Positions 17,343 to 25,828 are shown, numbered from the stretch's first letter. The stretch: DNA of 64,000 nucleotides from Rhodospirillaceae bacterium (GCA_008012315.1 SSEL01000002.1:62001-126000); one strand, 5' to 3'. Notes: generated by a model from the sequence alone, not told the origin. Numbers and translations are program-made.

Positions 17343-17549
17343 TCAGCCTTTCGTCGCGATGGCTCTCATTTCGCGGATGACGTCGATAAGGGAAGGAACT
17401 CTGGCTTCGAGAGATTCCCACAGCCTCACGTCAATGACAACCACCTCGAGGTTGTCGTCCATACCTACGATAGCACCCCCAGAGAGGGCTGCATCGACTA
17501 AGGTCGCTTTGACTTCGTGGTCCCAATGCTTACCACTTATTCTCTTCAT
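17343..17549 (-). CDS. Putative VapB-like antitoxin
   Basis: About 68 residues, placed directly before the PIN toxin on the same strand, the standard order for VapBC. The middle, VVGMDDNLEVVVIDV..WESLEARVPS, suggests a compact N-terminal strand-rich part and a flexible C-terminal tail that would wrap the toxin. The start is set by GAGGAACAG before the ATG. The exact antitoxin class (AbrB, Phd or other) is not clear from sequence. Confidence 0.7.
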   Translation of the reverse strand: MKRISGKHWDHEVKATLVDAALSGGAIVGMDDNLEVVVIDVRLWESLEARVPSLIDVIREMRAIATKG

Positions 17550-17598
17550 CTGTTCCTCAGGCCAAGGCCATTTTGCTTGGCATAAGAGATGGAATTGC

Positions 17599-17622
17599 AA
17601 GCAAAACGATTCTGTTTTGCTT
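17599..17622. promoter_or_regulatory. Perfect inverted repeat upstream of the vap pair
   Basis: Arms AAGCAAAAC and GTTTTGCTT around a 6-nt centre, 50 bp before the antitoxin start. This is the position and size of an autoregulatory toxin-antitoxin operator. Within the 300-bp gap to the RES toxin gene I see no other gene; a shorter GCCAAG/CTTGGC pair lies nearer the start. Confidence 0.55.
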
Positions 17623-17849
17623 CATCAATCCTTACGGCCCAAGAAAAACGTCCAACTATCCTTCAGATCCAGATAACGCCGTGCAATATGGGCTCGGTGG
17701 TGATGTCCACAGAGTATAGCACCATTCGTTAAGCAGGAAACATTGAGAAGCGATGAGCTGATGAAGGGTGTCACAACTTCCGCAAGATCACGCGAGACAA
17801 GTCACATTTTTGTGCTCGCCAGTGATGGCCTTGATCGTCTTGGGTTGCG

Positions 17850-18521
17850 TCATTCTGTCCTGAGTGTGCGGGCAATTATCCTGCCGGTCAGAGGAACGAT
17901 GATCTCGAAGTGCGAGCCCGTCGTGACGTCTAGGATATCTTTCGGAATATAGGCGGCAAGATTGATTCCTCCTTTGTGACGAACGCTGTCGTAAAGGATG
18001 CCACCTTTGCCAGTAGCTCTGACCTTTTCGCCAAAAACCTGCGAGGCCTCATAATCAGCAGGGTCGTAAAGCTCGGGGTGATGGGCCTGATGACCGCAGA
18101 CATCGATGAAGTCACCGCGGTGACCGCTCAGATATTCGCGGTATTGCAGTCTCATTTCATCTCGACGGCTAAGGATAGCTTCTCGACGCAAATGATGCGC
18201 AACTTCGGCGATAGCCGTCCGCAACTCATACGCTGCATACCAGGCTCCTAGCTCGCCATTGTTGAACCGCATCCCGGTGGGTGAAGCATGGAGAAAAGAA
18301 GCCAACACAATGCTGGCGTTCTTCTCGCCGAAGATCCATTGCTCACGCGGTAACCTACTGACACGCTCTAGCACCAGCCTGTCGTTGGTCCATCCCTCCA
18401 ACTCCATGACCGCAGCCGCATCCTCTGCACTGGCGACATCTTCGAATGCAGCGATAGGTGGGAAGCGAGACGGAATGAGCCGGTGCGTGCGGCGGTCAAT
18501 TTGAACGATTTTGAAATCCAT
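17850..18521 (-). CDS. RES-domain toxin
   Basis: A 223-residue protein with the RES pattern: the arginine block MRFNNGEL, the tyrosine/glutamate block YAAYELRTAIAEVAHH, and the serine block ILYDSVRHKGG near the C-terminus. RES toxins (MbcT, ParT relatives) degrade NAD+ or ADP-ribosylate targets. The N-terminal about 50 residues are an extension. It starts 5 nt after the Xre-type antitoxin gene, the usual order. Confidence 0.88.
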   Translation of the reverse strand: MDFKIVQIDRRTHRLIPSRFPPIAAFEDVASAEDAAAVMELEGWTNDRLVLERVSRLPREQWIFGEKNASIVLASFLHASPTGMRFNNGELGAWYAAYELRTAIAEVAHHLRREAILSRRDEMRLQYREYLSGHRGDFIDVCGHQAHHPELYDPADYEASQVFGEKVRATGKGGILYDSVRHKGGINLAAYIPKDILDVTTGSHFEIIVPLTGRIIARTLRTE

Positions 18522-18526
18522 GCGGC

Positions 18527-19051
18527 TCAGACGATCACGATGTCTTCGTCGGATAAGGGAGGCGTCTTATCTGCCGCATTCGGGGCAGCGAACGTGCCGC
18601 CACGGAACGCATCAAGATAGCGGCGAACGAGCATGATGCCGTCCGGCGAACCGCTGGTGATCAGCACCATTGGAGCCTGGCCGCCGAAGGTCGGCGCATC
18701 ATGAGGGCTTCGGAGCCAGCGCAGCTCTTCATTTGCATCGTTGAAGAGGATGCGAAGCGATTTATGGATGCCAAGCATCGCCGAGATCCGCAGAAGGGTA
18801 TCGACCGGTAACAGAAGCTCCTGGTCCTTCCGCGCTTTGGAGACCCAGTTGAAATAGGTCGCTCTGGCCGGAAAGCCTAAGATCCGGAGCCGGTCCTCTT
18901 CTGAAAGATGCCAGGCCTCGGCGATGTTCAGAAACGTTCGCATGCCTGGCCCGCCGAGCCGACGGCGCTTGTCCGGCTCGAACCGGTTCTGAGGTAGGGG
19001 GGCTGGCCCACCCTCAATCATGGATACTGGGCCTAGTTCTCGACGTGCCAC
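18527..19051 (-). CDS. Xre/MbcA/ParS-type antitoxin
   Basis: A 174-residue protein: an N-terminal tail, a helix-turn-helix-like part around the AEAWHLSEEDRLRILGFP segment, then a DUF2384-like domain (LLRISAMLGIHKSLRILF) and C-terminal SPHDAPTFGGQAP, a sequence typical of the antitoxin that blocks RES active sites. The start is GTG with AGAGG upstream. Forms an operon with the RES toxin and probably represses its own promoter. Confidence 0.87.
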   Translation of the reverse strand: MARRELGPVSMIEGGPAPLPQNRFEPDKRRRLGGPGMRTFLNIAEAWHLSEEDRLRILGFPARATYFNWVSKARKDQELLLPVDTLLRISAMLGIHKSLRILFNDANEELRWLRSPHDAPTFGGQAPMVLITSGSPDGIMLVRRYLDAFRGGTFAAPNAADKTPPLSDEDIVIV

Positions 19052-19077
19052 ATGACACCTCTATATCTAAAATAAGA

Positions 19078-19110
19078 CCATATAGTCTAAATATGGACTA
19101 TTCAATATGG
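19078..19110. promoter_or_regulatory. Operator-like palindrome of the RES-Xre operon
   Basis: An AT-rich nested inverted repeat: inner arms ATAGTC (19082-19087) and GACTAT (19096-19101) and outer CCATA / TATGG. It lies about 30-60 bp upstream of the antitoxin GTG, where the antitoxin would bind to autoregulate. Confidence 0.55.
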
Positions 19111-19390
19111 ATCTGCCCATGGCGTTAGATTGCATGCCTACCAGGTAGCACCATCCCCATTATAGTCTTTGGGATTTTGCAATTAACGGACGTTGCAAAG
19201 AATCCAGGAACGGGCTTTAAACCTATCTAACCCTGGTCTTGAACTCAGCCTGCGGAGAACGCTGTGCCAAAAAGCGAAACCCCAGGAGGGGCCAAGGCCT
19301 GTCCTGGGGCTCTATCTGATGCCAGGGGCGCATGCCATTGGATGGCAGAGGGGCCGCACTGACTGCTTGTTCGCGTATAATGGATATCCG

Positions 19391-20530
19391 ATGGCTGAAC
19401 GTCAAGAAGAGTTCGCGTATACTCCTAACCTATTAAATTCTCTAGAAAAATCTCTGTCGGCGCCAAGGTTCGGGTCATATGTGGTTCGGGGTGGAGGGAA
19501 TGACAAAGTCTATGCCCTTGACCTATATCTTTTTAACGCGCGCCTCGCTAAAGCCCTGCTTTTTCCACTGCACGTCGCCGAAGTCACCGTCAGAAATGCA
19601 GGGAACGAGATATTGGTCAAAGATTTTGGATCTGATTGGCCAGGCCCGGCTGCCGCCTTCAGGACAAACCTACCTGCACCGCATCCCGCAACCGCAATCG
19701 ACAAAGCTGTTGAGCGACTGCAGACGGACGGCGTCCTTCAGCCCACCACTGATCAAATCGTGGCGACACTGACATTTGATTTTTGGTCCAATCTCTTTCG
19801 CTCCGACTATGATCGATACATCTGGCAGACAAACATCCACGCGGCTTTTCCAAATCTGCCGCAAATCGAAGGACGGCCAGAAGTTCAGAAACTCGCGAGA
19901 AGTGTGAATCGTCTTCGAAATAAGGTCGCTCACCATGAGAGCCTCCTAGACGTTCAGCGGCTGCCAGATGAGCTCGACATACCAGGGCAACTGAGCCAAA
20001 TCCTCAAATTGATCGCGTTGAGGTGCAAAGAGACGGCTAAGTGGACGAAAGCTCATAGCACAGTCGGACGCGTGCTGCGTGATCGACCGACCAAGCATGT
20101 AGGTCGAACGGGCCAACCCGCTATAGACCGCGCCATTCGCAAGTTCGAGACCTTGAAAGAGAGCGATAAGGTCGGCGATGCCCTCGAAAAAATCATCAAG
20201 CATCAAGAAGCAATTGCTGTCGTAGAGCTCACGGAGCAAGAAGCTCCGTTCGCGCTGCTCAGTAGTGAGGACGTTGCAAGATGGCTCTCATCAAGCCACT
20301 TGGATGGTTACGTCTGCCTCAGCGACGGAACAATTAAAGATGTGCTGCAAGCGTCGCGGCCTCGATCAATATTGATCAAGGATAAGCAGGTTACTGTACC
20401 GGAAATAACGCAGCTAATGTACGAACCTGGGAAGAGTAGCAAAGAACGCCCATCAGCAGTCATCATAACCGAGGGTATCCCGCCGACACCTGTTGGCATC
20501 ATCTTGCGGCCTCATACGAGGCTGACATGA
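19391..20530 (+). CDS. Abi-like HEPN protein fused to a CBS-like module
   Basis: About 379 residues. The N-terminal 220 match the Abi_2/AbiF-type HEPN pattern: YALDLYLFNARLAKALLFPL, then VAEVTVRNAGNEIL, TFDFWSNLF, and the RNase-like RNKVAHHE. The C-terminal 110 residues look like a CBS pair (ALLSSEDVARWLSS... and VPEITQLM... AVIITEG... PVGIIL), which in other proteins binds adenosine nucleotides. I start at MAERQEEF because the upstream in-frame stretch does not look coding. Probable abortive-infection or toxin role; nucleotide control is inference. Confidence 0.75.
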   Translation: MAERQEEFAYTPNLLNSLEKSLSAPRFGSYVVRGGGNDKVYALDLYLFNARLAKALLFPLHVAEVTVRNAGNEILVKDFGSDWPGPAAAFRTNLPAPHPATAIDKAVERLQTDGVLQPTTDQIVATLTFDFWSNLFRSDYDRYIWQTNIHAAFPNLPQIEGRPEVQKLARSVNRLRNKVAHHESLLDVQRLPDELDIPGQLSQILKLIALRCKETAKWTKAHSTVGRVLRDRPTKHVGRTGQPAIDRAIRKFETLKESDKVGDALEKIIKHQEAIAVVELTEQEAPFALLSSEDVARWLSSSHLDGYVCLSDGTIKDVLQASRPRSILIKDKQVTVPEITQLMYEPGKSSKERPSAVIITEGIPPTPVGIILRPHTRLT

Positions 20531-20847
20531 TTACACAGTGCAAGAAGACAAATGGCAGCGGCTAAAGCATGGGAGTTCCGAGCTGGCTGTTTGGCAAAAA
20601 GCAGGAGCACTGCCCGGTCAATGCGTCTGAGGCTCGGTCGCAGTTCGACTGATTTCAGAGCGGCCGATACCTCAAGCCCTAACGCTGCTTTCTCCATCCG
20701 TCCAATCCGACGTAAGGCGTTAGCTGACAATAAACGCGCTTTAGCCGCGAACAAGACAAGCAGCACAGCTTTCGTGGTGACACTTCCTTAACGAATCGGC
20801 CCTAGGAACTTTCTCTGACCTAAGAAAAGAGTCTTCAGAGGTGCCAA
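20531..20847. other. Intergenic gap, no supported gene
   Basis: Open frames of about 80 codons exist on both strands, one of them leftward with a hydrophobic, leucine-rich reading, but neither has a ribosome-binding site or recognisable motif. GCTTTAGC-type short repeats are too weak to call. Confidence 0.45.
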
Positions 20848-21756
20848 GTGCCGGATCTAGCCAGAAATAAGCAAACTCGGGACATTCATTCTGCCGCGGA
20901 ACTACGAGTGGTCGAAGAGCTGCGGGATGCGACGTGGGAGTGCCCCGATTGTGCCGTAGAAATGCATGCAGCCGCTGTTGATCCGGACAGGGAGTTCAAG
21001 AAGGCTCCCTACTTCACTTCCAAAGCTAAGCATATGGACGATTGTCGCGGAGATGGCATCTGGGAAGACGTGGCACCAGGACCTCGACGCCGGGCGAATG
21101 ATCAAATGCTGGCTGCCGCACGTATTCCCGTAGGGCTCCGCTTGGCGCAACAACGTCTGCGTGTCAATCGGGTGGAAGGGGAAGAAGTAGCGGCTCCGCA
21201 ACCCCAAAATCGGAATTACATCCGACCGGCGCCCGACGGCAATGATCGGCAACGGGATTTAATTGCAGGAACGATCCATCGGATTGCCGAAGCGTACGCA
21301 ACGTTTGATATCGACGAATTGCCGCTTGAAATAGCGGGCTGTGTCGGCAACACCTACGGTACCTGCTTTGAGCGGTTAGGCAACATATGGCGGCCCCAAC
21401 AATATCCCCGCAAAATTTATTACGCGGAACTGGCGTTCCAGCGTTTCGTCACTAATGCAAACAGCATCCAAGTGTTCCTGTATCCGGCTCTCATGCCTCA
21501 GGGCCCAAGAGGGGAGGGAAATCAGCTTCAGCGGCTTTCCGTCACTTTCGACATGAATGATTGGACAGATCGTCGAAGAAACGGATTTCAAGATGACTTA
21601 GAAACTTATCGCCGAGAGCAAATGAGGCTTCGGAATGAAAATGCGGATACCCTCGTACATTTGTTCTTCCTTGGGGATCAAGACCCAGGGAACCTTCTAA
21701 ACTTCGTCGTCAACGATCCTCGGTTGGCGGCATTTATCAGAATGCCACCTGCCTAA
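20848..21756 (+). CDS. Zinc-finger protein with CoiA-like N-terminus, function unknown
   Basis: A 302-residue soluble protein beginning at GTG with GAGG upstream. The N-terminal 70 residues carry WECPDC followed by KAKHMDDC, a C2HC arrangement like the zinc finger of CoiA-type and related nuclease proteins. The rest has no visible nuclease motif (no PD-(D/E)xK), though a divergent one cannot be excluded. It converges with, and overlaps by 4 nt, the last gene of the cyclase operon. Function unknown. Confidence 0.65.
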   Translation: MPDLARNKQTRDIHSAAELRVVEELRDATWECPDCAVEMHAAAVDPDREFKKAPYFTSKAKHMDDCRGDGIWEDVAPGPRRRANDQMLAAARIPVGLRLAQQRLRVNRVEGEEVAAPQPQNRNYIRPAPDGNDRQRDLIAGTIHRIAEAYATFDIDELPLEIAGCVGNTYGTCFERLGNIWRPQQYPRKIYYAELAFQRFVTNANSIQVFLYPALMPQGPRGEGNQLQRLSVTFDMNDWTDRRRNGFQDDLETYRREQMRLRNENADTLVHLFFLGDQDPGNLLNFVVNDPRLAAFIRMPPA

Positions 21757-22244
21757 GCTGCTACTGAAGGCGAATGAAAAGCTGCCTGGGAAGATACGTT
21801 TGCTAGCCGCCTTAGACTGCGAGCAGCGAGGATATGGAATATATCGACGCCTGCTTCCTGCTGGATGCCAGTGAGTAAGGTGCCTGCAAGGTCGTAGCTA
21901 AGGACCGATCCGTGGTCCCTCTGGGTTTTGCAAAATTCGATGATGACCGATCCCCATATGGCAGATGAATGAGCCTCGACGAATTCACTCGTCACGCGAC
22001 TGACCCAGTCCGAACGGTCAATACTTCTCCACAAATTTCCACGGTCATGTAGGTATATGCCGAAGTGATCCGCGCCCCGGCGTGCTGCCGGTGCCAGCGA
22101 ATTCCACCAGGCGCAGAGGTAATGAACGCCCTCGACCCCTCCGATGGCTTGAGCCTTGTTAAGTGTCGGGGCAGGCAAAAGGGGAAGCTGAATTGTATCA
22201 GTCAGGGTTTCAGACACAATTTTGGGCAAGCTTTCGTGGACCAT
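21753..22244 (-). CDS. Unknown protein at the end of the cyclase-E2 operon
   Basis: About 163 residues, soluble, with no signal, membrane segment or catalytic motif I recognise. Its middle holds tryptophan-rich stretches, YLCAWWNSLAP and RGNLWRSIDRSDW. The start is fixed by GGAGGT 7 nt before the ATG. It is the fourth gene on the strand after two nucleotide cyclases and the E2-like protein, separated by about 95-160 bp, so it may be the effector or an accessory of that system. This is inference from position. Confidence 0.6.
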   Translation of the reverse strand: MVHESLPKIVSETLTDTIQLPLLPAPTLNKAQAIGGVEGVHYLCAWWNSLAPAARRGADHFGIYLHDRGNLWRSIDRSDWVSRVTSEFVEAHSSAIWGSVIIEFCKTQRDHGSVLSYDLAGTLLTGIQQEAGVDIFHILAARSLRRLANVSSQAAFHSPSVAA

Positions 22245-22401
22245 AATGTCGACCTCCAAATGGCAGAATCACCAGGCCAACACGCAAACTTGCAAGAGAC
22301 CATAGTTTTTTACGCGAAGAGAGGATAACGAAATCGACCTCAAAGAAAGCGCTCTAAGGCGGCTTCGAGATCGTCGTCGGGCCTCTTAGGGAGGATAGAC
22401 C

Positions 22402-23136
22402 CTAGCTTTTTCGCCTCAGCGGACAGTCATGCATTGTGCCGCAGCATGCGCGTTTCTTATGCGAGCGCCAAAAGTCCGCCTCTGCTGCCTGCCAATTAGC
22501 CTCGGTGAGCACCAGGCAGATCTTCTTCTTTTTGCGGCACTCACGCCGGAGGTATGGACGGCCACGTCTACCTTTGTACCCGCATAGGCACGGGAGTCTC
22601 CCGTTGAGCAAACGTTTCCGGTCCGGGTTCACCAGCCATTGATTGTCGACGATCCAGCCTCGACCTGATCGCGCCTGAAGAAGATCCGCCTCTTTGCCAA
22701 GGATCTGGGCAGCCGTCTCAGCCGCGAACTGATAAATAGCCGCATCACCATGTGCCAACTCAGCATAGCGGGGCCAGAATCCACTCTCCGCCGCAGTGTC
22801 TTGGCACAACAGGTAAAGCTCAACCTTTTGCCACCAAGAGATCGCATTCTCGGGTGTGGAAATGCCAATCTCGGCTCGATAACCAAGGCAAAATGACTGG
22901 TCAGAATTGATGTGGCGTTGGGGACAGAACGTCGGAAGCTGACCATATCCGTCCTCTCTGACCTCGATCTCCTCTGCATCAGTCTCTTCGATCAAAAGAT
23001 TGTAGGACCGGCCTTCAACGCCTCCGGCACCCATGGGGCGCGCCGAAACGGACAATCTATTTACCCGGTATTTGCGGATAAATACCCAAGCTGGGACATG
23101 GCGGGCAATAAGCTGTAACGCTGTTGGAGAACTCAT
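22402..23136 (-). CDS. Prokaryotic E2-like protein with Cys-rich C-terminus
   Basis: About 244 residues. The first half matches the bacterial E2 (ubiquitin-conjugating) pattern: FCPQRHINSDQSFCLGY, where the cysteine of SFCLG is the expected catalytic one, followed by WWQKVELYLLCQ and a WPRYAELAHG motif. The C-terminal 70 residues have seven cysteines (CLCGYKG, CRKKKKIC, ACCGTMHDC). This fits the E2 domain-associated cysteine-rich proteins of short type II CBASS. I prefer the ATG 20 nt after the cyclase stop; a GTG at 23196 is also in frame. A -1 slip at the 3' A-run would extend it to 22340. Confidence 0.78.
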   Translation of the reverse strand: MSSPTALQLIARHVPAWVFIRKYRVNRLSVSARPMGAGGVEGRSYNLLIEETDAEEIEVREDGYGQLPTFCPQRHINSDQSFCLGYRAEIGISTPENAISWWQKVELYLLCQDTAAESGFWPRYAELAHGDAAIYQFAAETAAQILGKEADLLQARSGRGWIVDNQWLVNPDRKRLLNGRLPCLCGYKGRRGRPYLRRECRKKKKICLVLTEANWQAAEADFWRSHKKRACCGTMHDCPLRRKS

Positions 23137-23158
23137 TGCCGCGCCGGTACCGCCAAAA

Positions 23159-24646
23159 TTACCTGTCGGAATACGAACGTGCTGACGGTTGCTCACTCAC
23201 GATTTTGACAACCGGCGACGTCGGCAATCCGAGAAGGTTTGCCGCCACCGGGTATTCATGAAGGACACCGCTGGAGAAATACTTCCGTACATTGTCATTC
23301 GCGTGTCGATGAGCTTCAGGACCCATGCTGAAGCCACCGCCTTCGATGCCCTGCTGCTGGAGCTCAGAGACAACAACGGCGAGACCGGCCGCACACCGGA
23401 TGCTCTCTTCACCAGGGTGACCGATCCGGGTCAATGGAATTGGACCATACTCGATCCCAATCGCGAGATCCAACGGGGCCAGACCTTCGACAATCGTGGT
23501 GCACAGCTTAAATGACGACTTCATCGCCGTCGCACATTCTACCGCGTCTTGCACTGTGCCTTTCGGGTCGTCTTTTTCCTGTCCTTCCGCCATCAAGCCG
23601 TGAATGCAATCACCAATGAAGCGGACGCGTTTGCCCTTGAAGTCTTCTTTGAGAACGTCATTCAGCTCTTCGCGGATGGTATGAATTCCAACCACTGCAC
23701 GCCGGATAGCCTCAATTCCTTCCCTCATCGCGTTGTCGACAAACTTGGTATATCCGTCGATATCGGCAAAAAGAGATACCATTCCCCGGCGGATAGTGCG
23801 TGACGGCACCAGGTCGTCAAAGTCCACTGACGACAGAGGAAGGGTAGGACGAACGAACGTGAAGTTCGGGCGCTGCAAGGCTGCCTGAACCACCTTTTGG
23901 GTCGCTGCATCAATAGAGGTGAAAGTAAAGGACTTACGGAGTTCCTCAAGCAGCCGCTGTGGCGCGGCTACACCTGTCTTCCAGGGATCAGACGGACGAT
24001 CATTGAGGATGCTGTCGGCATGGTCGGTCAAGTGAACGCCAGGACCGTCCTTTTCCTTTGCCGCCAACTTTGCAGCATGATTGGCCGGACGCCCAAGGAA
24101 CAACGTATCAGTGTCATGGGAGCGACCGGCAGTCATGGCAAGGCAGTTGCCGTGATCAATGCCAAAGCGAAATGTGGCAGGAATGTTGTAGGCAGCAGCG
24201 ATCTGTCGCATTGCCTCATTCAACTTGTCAGCTAGCGCCACCGCCTTACGCACCTGTTCTTGCGGCTTGCCTTTAGGTTCGACAACGATGGCATGCAGTC
24301 TCGGGCCATGGAAATCCACGCGAATGGCATCTTCGCCGTCCACGATGGAGTCCCACACCTGGTAGTATGCATTGAGAAACGTCAGAATCCGACGATGACT
24401 TGCCTCGGTCTCGGTTCTATCTTGATCGAGAACGATTTCATTGAAGTTCATCATCTGGCCATATAGATGCGCACCCTCAACCAATAGGGCCACACCATTC
24501 GGGAACGATTTGGTTGCAGATTTCTGAAGCGCTTCCGCCTTCATGATATTGCGGTGCTCAAGAAGGCTGAGTTTCGGGTCGACCTTCGGCGCACGCACCA
24601 TGTGCTGCTTGATCCTGGCCGTAGCGCGTTGCTTATCCCAAGCCAT
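23159..24646 (-). CDS. Class III nucleotide cyclase with tandem cyclase domains
   Basis: A 495-residue soluble protein. The N-terminal cyclase homology domain (about 50-215) lacks metal Asp (LLVEGAHLYG), so is probably non-catalytic. The C-terminal one (about 285-440) keeps both metal-binding Asp sites, FADIDGYT (D295, D297) and FIGDCIHG (D346). The usual VNxAARLE block is replaced by SIRCAAGLAV, so substrate choice may differ from ATP or GTP. It lies 10 nt after the other cyclase gene. Comparable cyclases drive Pycsar antiphage signalling. Confidence 0.85.
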   Translation of the reverse strand: MAWDKQRATARIKQHMVRAPKVDPKLSLLEHRNIMKAEALQKSATKSFPNGVALLVEGAHLYGQMMNFNEIVLDQDRTETEASHRRILTFLNAYYQVWDSIVDGEDAIRVDFHGPRLHAIVVEPKGKPQEQVRKAVALADKLNEAMRQIAAAYNIPATFRFGIDHGNCLAMTAGRSHDTDTLFLGRPANHAAKLAAKEKDGPGVHLTDHADSILNDRPSDPWKTGVAAPQRLLEELRKSFTFTSIDAATQKVVQAALQRPNFTFVRPTLPLSSVDFDDLVPSRTIRRGMVSLFADIDGYTKFVDNAMREGIEAIRRAVVGIHTIREELNDVLKEDFKGKRVRFIGDCIHGLMAEGQEKDDPKGTVQDAVECATAMKSSFKLCTTIVEGLAPLDLAIGIEYGPIPLTRIGHPGEESIRCAAGLAVVVSELQQQGIEGGGFSMGPEAHRHANDNVRKYFSSGVLHEYPVAANLLGLPTSPVVKIVSEQPSARSYSDR

Positions 24647-24655
24647 TCATATCTC

Positions 24656-25828
24656 CTAAGACCAATAGACGATCAAATCGGTATTCTTTACGCGGGCATT
24701 GAAGGGGCCATGAAGGATGATTTCGTTGGCGTCGTCCTGCTGCCTCATGAAGTCAAAAAATTCTTGGCTGACGCGGATGGCACCAACCGCATCGGGATCG
24801 GAAGCAGGCAACTGATCAGCTTTGCGCCCGACATCTGAGGCGCGCATTTGCTCGAAGCGGGCGCCGCGGTTAACCGTTTCTCCGATTAGCGTAACGGCTA
24901 TGCGATTGTCGGTGCCGAAATCACCGAAACAAGCGGGGCCGTAATGCAAGCCAATGCGAAGAGACAATTCCGAGGTGCCGAGTTCTTGAATCCGCTGGGC
25001 GAAGTCGCTCACAACTTGTGACGCCGCAGCATAAGCTCGCAATGCGACATCTTGTTGATAGTGACCTTCACAGAACCAATAGGCCATCAAGCCGTCACCC
25101 ATCAGTTTGTCTATCTCTCCTTTGAACAACGCGATGGTCTGCATCTGTAGACCCATAAGAGCTGCCACAACCTCGGCCACGCGTTCAGGAGTTTGTCGAT
25201 TGGCCCAGGTGCTGAAACCGGCGATGTCGCTGAACCAGACGATCACTTCCCGTCTCCTTATGGGAAGTGTTTCTCCAGATAGGGCGGTCCGTACGAAACC
25301 GAGCGCCGTATGGTCGCAGAATCTCGACAGCAGGCGACTCTGTGCGCCGATCTCACCATGCAGCCCCGCACGCTGGGTGCTCGCTTGTTCAAGCTTCTCG
25401 TTTACGACATTTGCCAGCAGCGAGAAGATTTGAGCGCGCTGTTCAGAAGGCACTCTTTCAATGAGCCCGGCATCGAACTCCAGCAACGTAGTGTCTCCAT
25501 GGCATTTCATGTCTGCCGTTCGACCCGTTGCACGCCCCTTCCTAATTGCCGAGGGCGTTTGCGCCGACAGAAAAGCCATCTCACCGATTAGTTCTCCGGC
25601 AGCACGTTCTTGAAAGAACGTACCGTCGGCATAGTAGATATCGACCTGTCCCTCGACGATCAGCCAGAAGCAGGTGGCGACGTCACCTGTCCGACAAAGG
25701 ACATGGTCGTGGCGATACTTTTGGATGGTATGGAAAGCAGAATCCGTCAGCAGCGTGAAAAGGGAATCGGCCGCCTCCGAATAATCGGAGAGAAAATTGC
25801 GCAGCACGTTCGGCCATTCTTGCATCAA
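24656..25828 (-). CDS. Cyclic-nucleotide-binding domain fused to class III cyclase
   Basis: A 390-residue protein. Residues about 15-130 form a cNMP-binding fold (GELIGEMAFLS); about 190-370 a class III cyclase. Catalytic-type residues: D201 (FSDIAGFS), D245 (LMGDGLMA), N320 and R324 (VNRGARFE). K241 fits a purine-type pocket, but the Asp that normally precedes TVIG is Ala here, so specificity is uncertain. No membrane segment. The first gene of the operon, with a promoter presumably in the 345-bp gap upstream. It could sense its own or another cyclic nucleotide. Confidence 0.87.
   Translation of the reverse strand: MMQEWPNVLRNFLSDYSEAADSLFTLLTDSAFHTIQKYRHDHVLCRTGDVATCFWLIVEGQVDIYYADGTFFQERAAGELIGEMAFLSAQTPSAIRKGRATGRTADMKCHGDTTLLEFDAGLIERVPSEQRAQIFSLLANVVNEKLEQASTQRAGLHGEIGAQSRLLSRFCDHTALGFVRTALSGETLPIRRREVIVWFSDIAGFSTWANRQTPERVAEVVAALMGLQMQTIALFKGEIDKLMGDGLMAYWFCEGHYQQDVALRAYAAASQVVSDFAQRIQELGTSELSLRIGLHYGPACFGDFGTDNRIAVTLIGETVNRGARFEQMRASDVGRKADQLPASDPDAVGAIRVSQEFFDFMRQQDDANEIILHGPFNARVKNTDLIVYWS

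Noticed and set aside
20512-20791. Short open frames on both strands
   Set aside because: No ribosome-binding site, no motif, and they overlap each other; treated as a gap.
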